A stretch of DNA of 64,000 nt from positions 62,001-126,000 of the forward strand of contig NZ_FRAP01000011.1 of assembly GCF_900142365.1 (NCBI RefSeq). Direction: 5' to 3'. This stretch comes from Pseudonocardia thermophila. Lineage in GTDB: Bacteria > Actinomycetota > Actinomycetes > Mycobacteriales > Pseudonocardiaceae. Positions within the stretch are counted from its first letter, which is position 1; every line of letters begins with the position of its first letter. The translations under genes were made by a program, and so were the position numbers. Below the pieces are notes generated by a model. The model did no database searches. It was not told the origin of the DNA and saw nothing but the letters and a program-made list of their open reading frames with translations. Below, piece after piece: positions 7,893 through 16,899 of this stretch.

Positions 7893-9068
7893 GTGTCTGT
7901 CGTGGTCTCGACGCAACCAGTTTCCCTGCCGCCCGTCGACGGTTCCGTGGCCGAGTTCGCGACCGCGTTCCGCGAATGGCTGGCCGACAACGCCGCCGTG
8001 CTGGAGCCGCACCGGCATCCGCTGCCCGGGACGATGGCGGAGGTGTTCGCCCACGAGCAGCGGCTGCGGCGGCTGCTGTGGGACGCCGGCTGGACCCGGT
8101 CGGGCTGGCCGCCGGAGTGCGGCGGCCTGGGCGGTGACCCGCTGCTGCGCGGCGTCGTGCTGGAGGAGCTGGCCGCGGCGGGCTACTCGATCCCGGAGTC
8201 GTGCGGGCTCGCCGAGATCATCGGCCCGACGATCCTGCACTTCGCGCCGGCGAGGCACGGGGAGCTCGCCGCGATGCTGCGCGGCGACGAGCTGTGGTGC
8301 CAGGGGTTCTCCGAGCCGGAGGCCGGCAGCGACCTCGCCTCGTTGCGCACCCGCGCCACGCGGGACGGTGACCGCTGGATCCTGAACGGCCAGAAGATCT
8401 GGACCAGCCGTGGCCACATCGCCCGGCGGATCCTGCTGCTCGCCCGCACCGGCACCCCGGAGAGCCGCCACCGCGGACTGTCGATGTTCCTGGTCGACCT
8501 GCAGACCCCGGGCATCACGGTCCGGCCGATCCCGTGCGCCGACGGCCGCGAGGCCCTCTCCGAGGTGTTCTTCAGCGACGCCGCGATCCCGGCCGACGCG
8601 CTGGTCGGTGAGGTCGACGGCGGCTGGGCCGTCGCGATGTACCTGCTGCAGTTCGAGCGCGGGAACTTCGCCTGGCAGCGGCAGGCCTGGCTGCGGTCCC
8701 GGCTGGTGGCCGCGCTCAACGAGCCGGACGCCGACGCAGACGCGGCCGCGGAGGCGGTCGGTGAGGCGTACCTGAACCTGCTCGCGCTGCGGGCGACTTC
8801 ACTGGACACGCTGCGCCGCCTGGTGGCGGGCGAACAGCTCGGCCCGGCGATCTCCGTCGTCAAGGTGCTGCTGTCCACCACCGACAAGGCGGTGCTGGAC
8901 GCCGCCCGCGCGTTGATGTGGCCCCGGCTGGAGATCGGTGACGAGCCGGGGACCGGGGTCTGGCGACAGGAGTGGTGGTTCAGCCGGATGGCCTCCGTGC
9001 TCGGGGGCACCGTCGAGGTGCAGCGGGACATCATCGCCAACCGCGTCCTCGCCCTGCCGAAGGAGTAG
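7893..9068 (+). CDS. Acyl-CoA dehydrogenase, larger subunit of a probable heteromeric enzyme
   Basis: This 391-residue protein shows the acyl-CoA dehydrogenase layout: all-alpha N-domain, middle beta-domain with CQGFSEPEAGSDLASL and WTSRGH, and a C-terminal helical domain ending GGTVEVQRDIIANRVL. It oxidises acyl-CoA to 2-enoyl-CoA with FAD. A shorter family member follows after 3 nt, the arrangement of actinobacterial alpha2beta2 enzymes such as FadE28-FadE29, which act on bulky side chains. GTG at 7893 is preferred because AGGGA lies 7 nt upstream; GTG at 7887 is possible. Transcription should start from the GTAACG promoter at 7828-7860. Confidence 0.85.
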   Translation: MSVVVSTQPVSLPPVDGSVAEFATAFREWLADNAAVLEPHRHPLPGTMAEVFAHEQRLRRLLWDAGWTRSGWPPECGGLGGDPLLRGVVLEELAAAGYSIPESCGLAEIIGPTILHFAPARHGELAAMLRGDELWCQGFSEPEAGSDLASLRTRATRDGDRWILNGQKIWTSRGHIARRILLLARTGTPESRHRGLSMFLVDLQTPGITVRPIPCADGREALSEVFFSDAAIPADALVGEVDGGWAVAMYLLQFERGNFAWQRQAWLRSRLVAALNEPDADADAAAEAVGEAYLNLLALRATSLDTLRRLVAGEQLGPAISVVKVLLSTTDKAVLDAARALMWPRLEIGDEPGTGVWRQEWWFSRMASVLGGTVEVQRDIIANRVLALPKE

Positions 9069-9071
9069 TCG

Positions 9072-10055
9072 ATGCCGGAGATGTCGGAGAACGAGCTGGC
9101 CCTCCTGCGCGAGTCGACGCGGTCGCTGCTCGACTCCGCGGATCCCGTGGCGGTGCCCGGTGCACTGGCCGAACAGGGCTGGCTGGACCTGCTGTCGGAG
9201 GAGCCGGAACCGGCCTGCTCGGTGTTGTTCGAGGAGCAGGGCCGGGCCTGCGCGGCCACACCGGCCCTCGACCTCGTCGTCCTCGACGCGGCCGGTCCGG
9301 TCTCGATGCGCACGACCGCCGTGGTCTGGCCGGACTTCCGGCGCAGCCTGGAGCCCAGCTCCCGACTGGCCGACGACGTGCTCACCGTCGTCGGCGTGGT
9401 GCTCGCCGGGTGGCAGCGCGCCGACGAGTACCTGGTGCCGGTCGCCGGGCCCGGGGCCGAGTCCGCCGACTCCGTCCTGGTGCGCGTACCGGCGGACGCG
9501 GTGACCGCCATCCCGTTCGCCGGGCTCGACGCCTCGGCGGGGATGGCGCTCGTGCGCACCACCGTCAGCCGGGAGGCGGTCACTCCCACCGAGCTGCGCT
9601 GGTCCTCGGTCCTGCCGCGGGCGCAGCGCTGCGTCGGGCACGAGCTGGTCGGGCTCGCCGCCGCCGTGCACACGATCGCGCAGGAGCACGTCGCGCAGCG
9701 CCGCCAGTTCGGCAAACCGCTCAGCTCCCTGCAGACCGTCCGGCACCGCCTGGCCGACATCGAGGTCGCGCTCGCGGCGGCGCGCGGCGCTCTGGCCGCG
9801 GCCTGGACGACCGACGACCGGCGGGTCACCTGGGCCGCCAAGAGCCTCGCGTGGCGGGCCGCCGCAGCGGCGGCCCGCGACGGCCAGCAGCTCTGCGGTG
9901 CGATGGGCTTCACCCGCGAGCACCAGCTGCACCGGTTCGTGCGCCGGGCCCAGCTCGTCGACTGCCTGCTCGGTCCCGGCGCGTGGCTGGTCGGGACGCT
10001 GGGCCGCGATCTGGTGGAGACCCGCGAGGTGCCGCTCGTCCCCGCGCTGGCCTGA
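9072..10055 (+). CDS. Acyl-CoA dehydrogenase, smaller subunit (FadE29-like)
   Basis: At 327 residues it is shorter than usual acyl-CoA dehydrogenases. The N-domain starts MSENELALLRESTRSLL, the middle domain is eroded (no SEPEAGSD motif), and the C-domain is kept (QRRQFGKPLSSLQTVRHRLADIE; GAMGFTREHQLHRFVRRAQ). This fits the beta subunit of heterotetrameric dehydrogenases, where FAD and active-site residues are shared between chains. It lies 3 nt after the larger subunit and ends just before the next GTAACG promoter. Alone it is unlikely to be active. Confidence 0.8.
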   Translation: MPEMSENELALLRESTRSLLDSADPVAVPGALAEQGWLDLLSEEPEPACSVLFEEQGRACAATPALDLVVLDAAGPVSMRTTAVVWPDFRRSLEPSSRLADDVLTVVGVVLAGWQRADEYLVPVAGPGAESADSVLVRVPADAVTAIPFAGLDASAGMALVRTTVSREAVTPTELRWSSVLPRAQRCVGHELVGLAAAVHTIAQEHVAQRRQFGKPLSSLQTVRHRLADIEVALAAARGALAAAWTTDDRRVTWAAKSLAWRAAAAAARDGQQLCGAMGFTREHQLHRFVRRAQLVDCLLGPGAWLVGTLGRDLVETREVPLVPALA

Positions 10056-10089
10056 ATAACGAAGCCGGTAACGAGCGGCAGGAAATGAT
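10056..10089 (+). promoter_or_regulatory. GTAACG-type promoter of the enoyl-CoA hydratase operon
   Basis: ATAACG (10056-10061) and GTAACG (10068-10073) form the 12-bp-period direct repeat; ten bases later AATGAT (10084-10089) is a good -10. The first half-site overlaps the stop region of the preceding dehydrogenase gene, so this is an internal promoter giving the 10153-15973 operon its own start. Confidence 0.6.
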
Positions 10090-10152
10090 TTCGCAACGGT
10101 CGGGAGATTTCCGGCCGAAACGCACGTGACGATTTGAGGACGGGTGGACGCG

Positions 10153-10917
10153 ATGACGGCGGATCTGGTGAAGGTGGAATCCGATGGGCCGATCAGGATC
10201 CTGACGCTGAACCGCCCGGAGGCGCTGAACTCCTTCGACGACCCGCTGAAGGTCGCGTTCATCGACACGCTGCGCTCGGTCGAGCGCGATCCGGACGCGC
10301 GCGCGATCGTGCTCACCGGCGCCGGCAAGGCGTTCAGCGCGGGTGGGGACATCTCGAACTTCGAGAACCGCAGGGAGTTCCACAACCGCTTCTACTGGAT
10401 GCGGATCGCGCGGGCGGTGCCCGAGTCGCTGATGCGCTGCCACCTGCCGGTGGTGGCCGCGATCAACGGCCCGGCGGTCGGCCTGGGGTGCAGCCTGGCG
10501 CTGCTGAGCGACATCGTCGTCATCGCCGACACCGCGTTCCTCGCGGACCCGCACGTGAACGCGGGGCTCGTCGCGGGTGACGGTGGCGCGGTCCTGTGGC
10601 CGCTGCTCGTCGGGTACCTGAAGGCGAAGGAGTACCTGCTGCTCGGCGAGCGCATCCCGGCGGAGGAGGCGGTGCGCCTCGGCCTGGCGAACCGCGCCGT
10701 GCCCAAGGAGGACGTCCTCCAGGAGGCACTGGGCCTCGCGCGGCGGCTGGCGGAGCTCTCCCCGCACGCGGTCCAGGAGACGAAGAAGGCGATCAACCTG
10801 CACATCGAGGCCGCTGCGCTGCGGATCACGCCGTTCGCGCTGGCCGCCGAGAGCGAGTCCTTCGTCACCGACGAGGTCAAGAGCTTCATCGAGAAGTTCA
10901 CGACGAAGGCGCGGTGA
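10153..10917 (+). CDS. Enoyl-CoA hydratase/isomerase (crotonase family)
   Basis: The 254-residue crotonase has the oxyanion-hole elements AFSAGGDI and AINGPAVGLGCSLAL, where backbone NH groups hold the acyl-CoA thioester. It should hydrate or isomerise a 2-enoyl-CoA made by the dehydrogenases; some members also cleave C-C bonds. ATG at 10153 follows GAGGA by 12 nt; GTG at 10144 is the alternative. It is the first gene of a six-gene operon (10153-15973) with hydrolase, ligase, MaoC protein, SDR and flavin enzyme. Confidence 0.85.
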   Translation: MTADLVKVESDGPIRILTLNRPEALNSFDDPLKVAFIDTLRSVERDPDARAIVLTGAGKAFSAGGDISNFENRREFHNRFYWMRIARAVPESLMRCHLPVVAAINGPAVGLGCSLALLSDIVVIADTAFLADPHVNAGLVAGDGGAVLWPLLVGYLKAKEYLLLGERIPAEEAVRLGLANRAVPKEDVLQEALGLARRLAELSPHAVQETKKAINLHIEAAALRITPFALAAESESFVTDEVKSFIEKFTTKAR

Positions 10918-10938
10918 ACCGGGCGGCGGGTCCGGGTC

Positions 10939-12168
10939 GTGGTGGGTGGCGCCGTGCAGATCGGCCAGTGGCAACGGATGGACAACGGCTGGATGCTTGA
11001 CGTGAGCGACGTCGTGGTCGGGGGTGAGGCGCGCAGCATCGAGGGTGCACGGGCGTGGTTGCGCCACCACCTCGAGCTCGGCCGGTATCCGATGCGCTCG
11101 GTGGACGGACCGGCGGCGGTCCGCACCATCGGCGCGCTGACCGGGGTGGATCCGCAGCAGTGGTGCGCAACGTGGCTGGGCGCCGCCGACGAGTTCGTCG
11201 CGCAGGCCGGCGCCGCGTCGGACGTGCGGACCGCGGCGAAGGCGTGGTGGCAGGCGTACCGGTTCGCGTCGCTGGCGCGGTTCCCGGCACCCAACCACCC
11301 GGCCAAGGCCCGCGCCTACGAGCTGGAGCGCGCCTACTTCCTGCGGGCGGTGAGCCTGGAGGATCCGCCCGCGCGCCGGGTCGAGGTGCCGTTCCACGGC
11401 AGGGCGGACGAAGGCGAGTCGGTCGTCTTCTACGTCGTCCGCCCGATCGGGGTCGCCCGCCCGCCGGTCGTGATCGCCTCCGTGGGCGTCGACGCCGGCA
11501 AGGAGGCCGCCTACGACATCGCCCGCCGCTACGTCGACCGCGGTGTCGCGGTCGTGCTCGTGGACATCCCGGGCGTCGGTGAGGCGCCGGTGCTCGCCGG
11601 GCCGGACGCGGAGCGGATGTGGGACCCGGTGCTCGACTGGATCGCCGCGAACGGGCTCGACGCCGACCGGGTGGCCGTGCTCGGCTCGGCGTTCGGCGGC
11701 TACTGGGCCCACAAGCTCGCGCACACCCACCGGGACCGGCTGGTCGCCGCGGTGAACTGGGGCGGCGGGGTGCACGTGTCGTTCCAGCCCTCGTGGCAAC
11801 AGATGTCCTGCGAGGCCCAGTCGTACCTGACCGAACCGGTCGCGGTGCGGGCCCGGATGTTCGGCGTGACCACGTTCGACGAGTACGCCCCGCGCTGTGC
11901 GGCGCTGTCCCTGCTCGACCAGGGGCTGCTGGACACCCCGTCGTGCCCGCTGCTGCTGGTCAGCGGCAAGGACGGCCTGCAGAGCGTCGCCGACGTGACG
12001 CTGTCGCTCGAGCACGGGCAGCCGAAGACGGTCCGCCTGTTCTCCGGTGGCCACCCCGCCGTCGAGGCCGCCGCGGCGCAGGACGTCATCTGCGAGTGGC
12101 TGATCGGCCACCTGACCGGAAGCGGAAACCCGCCCACCAGGGCCTGGACGGAACGAGTCACCTCATGA
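10939..12168 (+). CDS. FrsA-like alpha/beta-hydrolase-fold protein without the nucleophile serine
   Basis: This 409-residue protein has a long N-terminal helical part (to about 140) followed by an alpha/beta-hydrolase core. It resembles the FrsA/2,6-dihydropseudooxynicotine hydrolase group, some of which break C-C bonds. The nucleophile elbow reads LGSAFGG: Ala251 sits where GxSxG enzymes have serine, with a serine one place earlier. FrsA-type proteins also deviate there. A likely acid (ISGKDG-like LVSGKDGLQS) and His (SGGHPA) remain. Three in-frame starts are possible (10939, 10957, 10978). The stop overlaps the ligase gene as ATGA. Activity is uncertain. Confidence 0.7.
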   Translation: MVGGAVQIGQWQRMDNGWMLDVSDVVVGGEARSIEGARAWLRHHLELGRYPMRSVDGPAAVRTIGALTGVDPQQWCATWLGAADEFVAQAGAASDVRTAAKAWWQAYRFASLARFPAPNHPAKARAYELERAYFLRAVSLEDPPARRVEVPFHGRADEGESVVFYVVRPIGVARPPVVIASVGVDAGKEAAYDIARRYVDRGVAVVLVDIPGVGEAPVLAGPDAERMWDPVLDWIAANGLDADRVAVLGSAFGGYWAHKLAHTHRDRLVAAVNWGGGVHVSFQPSWQQMSCEAQSYLTEPVAVRARMFGVTTFDEYAPRCAALSLLDQGLLDTPSCPLLLVSGKDGLQSVADVTLSLEHGQPKTVRLFSGGHPAVEAAAAQDVICEWLIGHLTGSGNPPTRAWTERVTS

Positions 12169-13658
12169 ACGTCGCCATGCTGCTGGAGATGGCGGCCATG
12201 GCCGGGGACGGCCGGGTCGCCGTCGGCCCCGCGGACGGCGGCGCCACCCATGCCGAGCTGCTGGAGCACAGCAGGCGGGTGGCCGGATGGATCGCGTCGA
12301 CCGACGCCGCGCACGTCTGCTACCTGGGCGGCAACGGCCCGGACGTGGTCCACCTGCTGTTCGGCAGCGCGGTCGCCGGGCGCCCGTTCGTCCCGCTGAA
12401 CTACCGGCTCACCCGCGATCAGCTGCGCCACCTGCTGGAACGGGTGGCGCCCGCTGTCGTGGTGACCGACGACGCCATGGCGCTGCCCGAGATCGACGTC
12501 CCGGGCGTCACCCGGGTACCGCTGGCCGCGTTCCGGGCCGCGGCCGCGCAGACCGCGGTACCGGATCCGGTCCCCGAGCCGGACCCGGACGCGGTCGCCG
12601 TGCAGATCTTCACCAGCGGCACGACGGCCGCGCCGAAGGCGGCGACCCTGCGCAACCGCCACCTGGCGTCGTACGTGCTGTCGTCGGTCGAGCTCATGAC
12701 CGCGGCGCCGGACGAGTGCGCACTGGTCAGCGTGCCGCCGTACCACATCGCCGGGATGATCGGCCTGCTCACCGCCGTCTACGCCGGGCGGCGGATCGCG
12801 CCGCTGCCGCAGTTCGACGCCAAGGCCTGGGTGGTGCACGCCCGGGAGCAGCGCGCGACGCACGCCATGGTCGTGCCCACGATGCTGACCCGCATCATCG
12901 ACGTCCTGGAGGCGGAGGGCGAGACGCTTCCGGCGCTGCGGCACCTGTCCTACGGCGGCGGCCGCATGCCCACCCCGGTCATCGAACGGGCGCTGCGGCT
13001 GCTGCCGCACGTCGACTTCGTCAACGGCTACGGCCTCACCGAGACCAGCTCGACGATCGCCGTGCTCGGCCCGCAGGATCACCGCGACGCGATCGCCAGC
13101 AGCGATCCGCAGGTGCGCGCCCGCCTGGCCTCGGTCGGCAAGCCGATCCCCGGCGTCGAGATCGAGGTCCGCGACCCGGCGGGCCGGGTGGTCGGTCCCG
13201 GGGAGCGGGGCGAGATCCACGTCCGCGGGCCGCAGGTGGCGGGGGAGTACGCCGGTACGAGCGTGCTCGGGCCGGACGGCTGGTTCGCCACGAAGGACGC
13301 CGGCCACATCGACGCCGACGGGTACCTGTTCCTCGACGGCCGGCTCGACGACGTGATCGTCCGCGGCGGCGAGAACGTGCCACCGGGCGAGGTGGAGGAC
13401 GTGCTGGTCGCCCACCCCGCGGTCGCCGAGGCCGCCGTGGTCGGCCTGCCGCACGTCGAGTGGGGCGAGACGATCGTGGCGGCCGTCGTCCGCAAGCCGG
13501 ACGCGCAGGTCAGCGGCGAGGAGCTGCGCGAGTGGGTCCGTGGCCGGCTCCGCTCCTCGCGCACCCCGGAACGGGTCGTGTTCGTCGACGCCCTGCCCTA
13601 CACCGACAGCGGCAAGCTGCTGCGCCGCGTGCTGCGGGCCGAGCTGGCTGCGGGGTGA
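12165..13658 (+). CDS. AMP-forming acyl-CoA synthetase (FadD/class I adenylating enzyme)
   Basis: The 497-residue enzyme activates a carboxylic acid through an acyl-AMP. Core motifs are present: P-loop TSGTTAAPK (150-158), YGLTETSS, the hinge region GRLDDVIVRGGENVPPGEVE (20-residue stretch) and catalytic Lys484 in DSGK near the C-terminus. ATG at 12165 overlaps the previous stop (ATGA). Size is normal for short-to-aryl or cyclic acid ligases. With the ADP-forming ligase at 3487 the locus has two different activation chemistries, probably for two different acids. Confidence 0.85.
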   Translation: MNVAMLLEMAAMAGDGRVAVGPADGGATHAELLEHSRRVAGWIASTDAAHVCYLGGNGPDVVHLLFGSAVAGRPFVPLNYRLTRDQLRHLLERVAPAVVVTDDAMALPEIDVPGVTRVPLAAFRAAAAQTAVPDPVPEPDPDAVAVQIFTSGTTAAPKAATLRNRHLASYVLSSVELMTAAPDECALVSVPPYHIAGMIGLLTAVYAGRRIAPLPQFDAKAWVVHAREQRATHAMVVPTMLTRIIDVLEAEGETLPALRHLSYGGGRMPTPVIERALRLLPHVDFVNGYGLTETSSTIAVLGPQDHRDAIASSDPQVRARLASVGKPIPGVEIEVRDPAGRVVGPGERGEIHVRGPQVAGEYAGTSVLGPDGWFATKDAGHIDADGYLFLDGRLDDVIVRGGENVPPGEVEDVLVAHPAVAEAAVVGLPHVEWGETIVAAVVRKPDAQVSGEELREWVRGRLRSSRTPERVVFVDALPYTDSGKLLRRVLRAELAAG

Positions 13659-13668
13659 GGGGATCACC

Positions 13669-14142
13669 ATGAGCTCGGGCGTCCCGCACCTGGCGAAGGG
13701 CCTGACCTGGGAGGATCAGCCCGTCGGGTTCCGGTTCCGCACCTTCGCCCGCACGATCACCGAGACCGATCTCGTCAACTACGTCGCGCTCTCCGGGTTC
13801 TGCGGCCCCCTCTTCTACGACGCGCGCAAGGCCGAGGCGGCCGGGTACGCGGGCCGGCTCGTGCCCGGTGTGCTCACGCTGGCCCTGGCTGAGGGGCTCG
13901 TCGTGCAGACCAACGTCATGACCGGCACCGGCCTGGGCTTCCTCGGGGCCCAGTTCGACGTGCGCCATCCCTGCTACGTCGGCGACACGATCGAGGTCGT
14001 CGTCGAGGTGACCGAGTCGCGGCCCACCAGCAAGCCGGGGCGCGGCCTGGTGAAGACGCACAACCGGGTGCTCAACCAGCACGGCGACGTCGTCCTCGAG
14101 TACCACCCGGTCCGGCTCCAACGTGGAAAGGACTCCCCATGA
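13669..14142 (+). CDS. MaoC-like hot-dog dehydratase
   Basis: The 157-residue protein has the hot-dog hydratase core: FARTITETDLVNYVALSGFCGPLFYDARKAE, followed by GRLVPGVLTLALAEGL and FDVRHPCYVGDTI. In catalytic MaoC proteins the loop after SG carries D-x-N-P-x-H; here it reads SGFCGPLFYD, so the usual Asp and His are absent. It may be a non-catalytic partner, or use other residues, as in mesaconyl-CoA-type relatives. ATG at 13669 lies 10 nt after the ligase stop and its own stop overlaps the SDR start (ATGA). Confidence 0.75.
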   Translation: MSSGVPHLAKGLTWEDQPVGFRFRTFARTITETDLVNYVALSGFCGPLFYDARKAEAAGYAGRLVPGVLTLALAEGLVVQTNVMTGTGLGFLGAQFDVRHPCYVGDTIEVVVEVTESRPTSKPGRGLVKTHNRVLNQHGDVVLEYHPVRLQRGKDSP

Positions 14143-15041
14143 CCGGCATGTGCGCGGACCGGGTCTGCGTCGTCACGGGCGCCGGGCGCGGCCTGGGCGA
14201 AGTGCACGCGCACGCACTCGCCGCCGCCGGTGCCCGCGTGGTCGTCAACGACCTCGGCGCCGCCAAGGACGGCACGCGACCGGACCCGTCGGTCGCCGAG
14301 GCCGTCGTCGAGAAGATCCGCGCCGCAGGCGGCCAGGCCGTGGCGCACGCGGGCGACGTCTCGACCGAGGAGGGCGCCGAGAGCCTGCTGGAGTGCGCAC
14401 TGTCGACCTGGGGCCGGCTCGACGTCGTGATCAACAACGCCGGCATCCTGCGCGACAAGATGCTGGTGAACATGACGACCGAGGACTGGGACTCGGTGCT
14501 GAAGGTCCATCTCCGGTCGACGTTCCTCACCTCCCGCGCCGCCGCCCGGTACTGGCGCGAACAGCACAAGAAGGGCGTCGAGAACGACGCGCGGATCGTC
14601 AACACGACCTCGTCGTCGGGCATCTACGGCAACGTCGGCCAGTCCAACTACGGTGCCGCCAAGGCCGCCATCGCGTCGTTCACGATCATCACCTCCCGTG
14701 AGCTGGAGCGCTACGGGATCACGGTCAACGCCGTGTGCCCGACCGCGCTGACGCGGATGACCGCTGACACCCGGTTCGGCGAGAGCGAGGACGCTCGATC
14801 GGGCGTGCTCGACCCGAAGTGGGTGTCCCCGGTGGTCGTGTGGCTGGCCTCGAAGCAGTCCACCGGGGTCACCGGCCGGGTCATCGTCTCCTCGGGCCGT
14901 AACCTGGCCGTCGCCGAGGGGTGGCGGCGGGGCCCGACCGCGCCGCCCGTCGAGTCCGCCGAGGACGTCGACGGTGTGCTGCGTGACCTGCTCGACCGTG
15001 CGCAGCCGAACGCGAACCAGCGCGGCGAGGTCGTCCGGTGA
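14139..15041 (+). CDS. SDR oxidoreductase, 3-hydroxyacyl-CoA dehydrogenase type (MFE-2-like)
   Basis: The 300-residue SDR has TGAGRGLG for NAD(P) binding (residues 13-20), NNAG at 99-102 and the catalytic Tyr171-x3-Lys175. The NDLGAAKDG segment and the long C-terminal tail are typical of the dehydrogenase unit of peroxisomal-type multifunctional enzymes, which oxidise 3-hydroxyacyl-CoA. It is coupled by 4-nt overlaps to the MaoC-like protein before it and the flavin enzyme after it. Hydratase plus this SDR would complete one beta-oxidation round before the thiolase or aldolase step. Confidence 0.8.
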   Translation: MTGMCADRVCVVTGAGRGLGEVHAHALAAAGARVVVNDLGAAKDGTRPDPSVAEAVVEKIRAAGGQAVAHAGDVSTEEGAESLLECALSTWGRLDVVINNAGILRDKMLVNMTTEDWDSVLKVHLRSTFLTSRAAARYWREQHKKGVENDARIVNTTSSSGIYGNVGQSNYGAAKAAIASFTIITSRELERYGITVNAVCPTALTRMTADTRFGESEDARSGVLDPKWVSPVVVWLASKQSTGVTGRVIVSSGRNLAVAEGWRRGPTAPPVESAEDVDGVLRDLLDRAQPNANQRGEVVR

Positions 15042-15973
15042 AGTTCCTCGTCGAGTACCCGGTCTCGAGCGAGCGCGGCGGCGGCGAGTGGATCTCGCCC
15101 GACGGGATCCGCCGGTTCGCGCAGACGGCGGAAGAGGCCGGGATCGACGCGCTGGCCTTCACCGACCACCCGGCACCGTCGGCGAAGTGGCTGCGGCAGG
15201 GCGGGCACGAGACGTTCGACCCGTTCGCGGCGCTCGCGTTCTGCGCCGCCGTCACGACCCGGCTGCGGCTCATGACGCGGCTCGTCGTGCTGCCCTACCG
15301 CAATCCGCTCGCCACCGCCAAGTCGCTGGCCACCGTCGACGTGCTCTCCGGGGGCCGGGCGACGTTCGTGCTCGGCGCCGGGTACCTGCGGTCGGAGTTC
15401 GCGGCGCTCGGCGTGGACTTCGCCGAGCGGAACGCGCTGTTCGACGAGGCCGTCGAGGTGCTGCGCAACCTCTGGACGACCGAGGAGTTCCGCTTCGCCG
15501 GCAGGCGGTTCACGGCGCTCGGTGTCACCTCGCTGCCCCGGCCGGTGCAGCTGCCGCACCCGCCGCTGTGGCTGGGCGGGAACAGCTCGGTCGTGCTGGA
15601 TCGGGTGGCCCGGTTCGGGGCCGGCTGGTCGCCGATGCTGGGCGATCCCTCGGTGGCCGCCGCGGCTCGCACCCGGTCGATCACCTCGCACGACGAGCTG
15701 CGCGGGCTCCTCGACGACCTGGGCGGGCGGATGGCGGCCGCCGGGCGCAACCTCGACGAGCTGGACATCGCGGTGCCCGATCCCGCGGCGGACCTGCGCC
15801 TCGCGATGAGCCCGGACGAGCGCCGCACCCGGCTTGCCGAGCTGGCGAAGCTCGGCGTCACCTACACGGTGGTCCGGCTGGACCCGGCCGCCGATCTCCC
15901 GACGACGTGCGCGCAGCTCGCCGAGCTCGGGCGCGCCGTGGGCGCCGCTCAACCCTGCTCCTCCCGGAGCTGA
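15038..15973 (+). CDS. LLM-class flavin- or F420-dependent oxidoreductase
   Basis: This 311-residue protein belongs to the luciferase-like monooxygenase class: ALAFTDHPAPSAK, the LVVLPYRNPLATAKSLATVD strand-helix and GGRATFVLGAGYLRSEF are typical. The shape resembles F420-dependent members (about 300 residues, LGAGYL), but cofactor choice between F420 and FMNH2 cannot be fixed. It may be a dehydrogenase or a type II Baeyer-Villiger-like oxygenase. GTG start overlaps the SDR stop (GTGA). It ends 25 nt inside the convergent hydrolase gene at 15949. Confidence 0.75.
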   Translation: MKFLVEYPVSSERGGGEWISPDGIRRFAQTAEEAGIDALAFTDHPAPSAKWLRQGGHETFDPFAALAFCAAVTTRLRLMTRLVVLPYRNPLATAKSLATVDVLSGGRATFVLGAGYLRSEFAALGVDFAERNALFDEAVEVLRNLWTTEEFRFAGRRFTALGVTSLPRPVQLPHPPLWLGGNSSVVLDRVARFGAGWSPMLGDPSVAAAARTRSITSHDELRGLLDDLGGRMAAAGRNLDELDIAVPDPAADLRLAMSPDERRTRLAELAKLGVTYTVVRLDPAADLPTTCAQLAELGRAVGAAQPCSSRS

Positions 15974-16893
15974 GCGGCGATCCAGGCCGCGATGTCGGCG
16001 TGGGCCTGCCGCGCCTCGGGCAGCTGGTCGTGGAGACCGAGGAAGCCGTGGAACGCGGGGTACTCCCGGGTGGTCACCGCCACCCCGGAGGCGGCCAGAC
16101 GGGCGGCGTAGGCGTGCCCCTCGCTGTTGAGCGGATCGCACTCGGCCACCGCGACGAACGCCGGCGGCAGACCGGCCAGCTCAGCGCGCAGCGGGGAGCA
16201 GTACGGGTTCGTCCGGTCCCCGTCCGGCACGTACTGGTCCCAGTACCACCGCATCTTCGGCAGCGTGAGCGAGCCGCCGCCGTCGGCGAAGCGGAGGTAG
16301 GACGGGGTGTCGAAGCGGCAGTCCGTCACCGGGTACACCAGGACCTGGCAGCGCACGACGGGCCCGCCGGCGTCGCGCACGCGCAGCGTGACCCCGGCGG
16401 CGAGGTTGCCGCCCGCGCTGTCCCCGGCGATCGCGATCCGCTCGCGGGCGACGCCCAGCGCGGGTGCCTCGTCGTGGAGCCAGCCCAACGCGGCGCACGC
16501 GTCGTCGAGCGCGGCGGGGAAGGGGCTCTCGGGGGCGCGCCGGTAGTCGACGGAGACCACGACCGCGCCGGTGTCGCGGGCGAGCCTGCGGCAGATCGCG
16601 TCGTGCGAGTCGAGGTCGCAGAGCACCCAGCCGCCGCCGTGCAGGTAGAGGACCGCCGGGGCGCCCTGGACGCCGGGGTCCGGCCGGTAGACCCGCACGG
16701 GCACCTCGGGCGCACCGGGCGGGCCCGGGATCGTCCGGTCGGTGACCTCGGCGAGATCGGGCCCGGGGACGCGGCGGGCGGCCTCGGCCTGCAGACGGCG
16801 GGCCGTCGGCGCGTCGAGGACCTCGGTACCCACGGCGGGGGAGCGCTCCTGCAGGACCGCCAGGAGTCGTGCTGCGTCGGGGGAGAGTGGCAC
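15949..16893 (-). CDS. Alpha/beta hydrolase fold-3 (HSL-like carboxylesterase)
   Basis: The 314-residue enzyme has the HSL-family oxyanion motif HGGGW (85-89), GDSAGG with nucleophile Ser159, and a His in AFHGF near the end. It hydrolyses esters or lactones in the cytoplasm. An open frame continues upstream to 16998, but GTG at 16893 is chosen: a promoter with GACGAT at 16905-16900 would start transcription at about this codon, giving a leaderless message. It is divergent from the amidohydrolase at 17091 and tail-overlaps the flavin enzyme gene. Lactone opening after a Baeyer-Villiger step is a possible role. Confidence 0.8.
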   Translation of the reverse strand: MPLSPDAARLLAVLQERSPAVGTEVLDAPTARRLQAEAARRVPGPDLAEVTDRTIPGPPGAPEVPVRVYRPDPGVQGAPAVLYLHGGGWVLCDLDSHDAICRRLARDTGAVVVSVDYRRAPESPFPAALDDACAALGWLHDEAPALGVARERIAIAGDSAGGNLAAGVTLRVRDAGGPVVRCQVLVYPVTDCRFDTPSYLRFADGGGSLTLPKMRWYWDQYVPDGDRTNPYCSPLRAELAGLPPAFVAVAECDPLNSEGHAYAARLAASGVAVTTREYPAFHGFLGLHDQLPEARQAHADIAAWIAAQLREEQG

Positions 16894-16899
16894 GCACCG

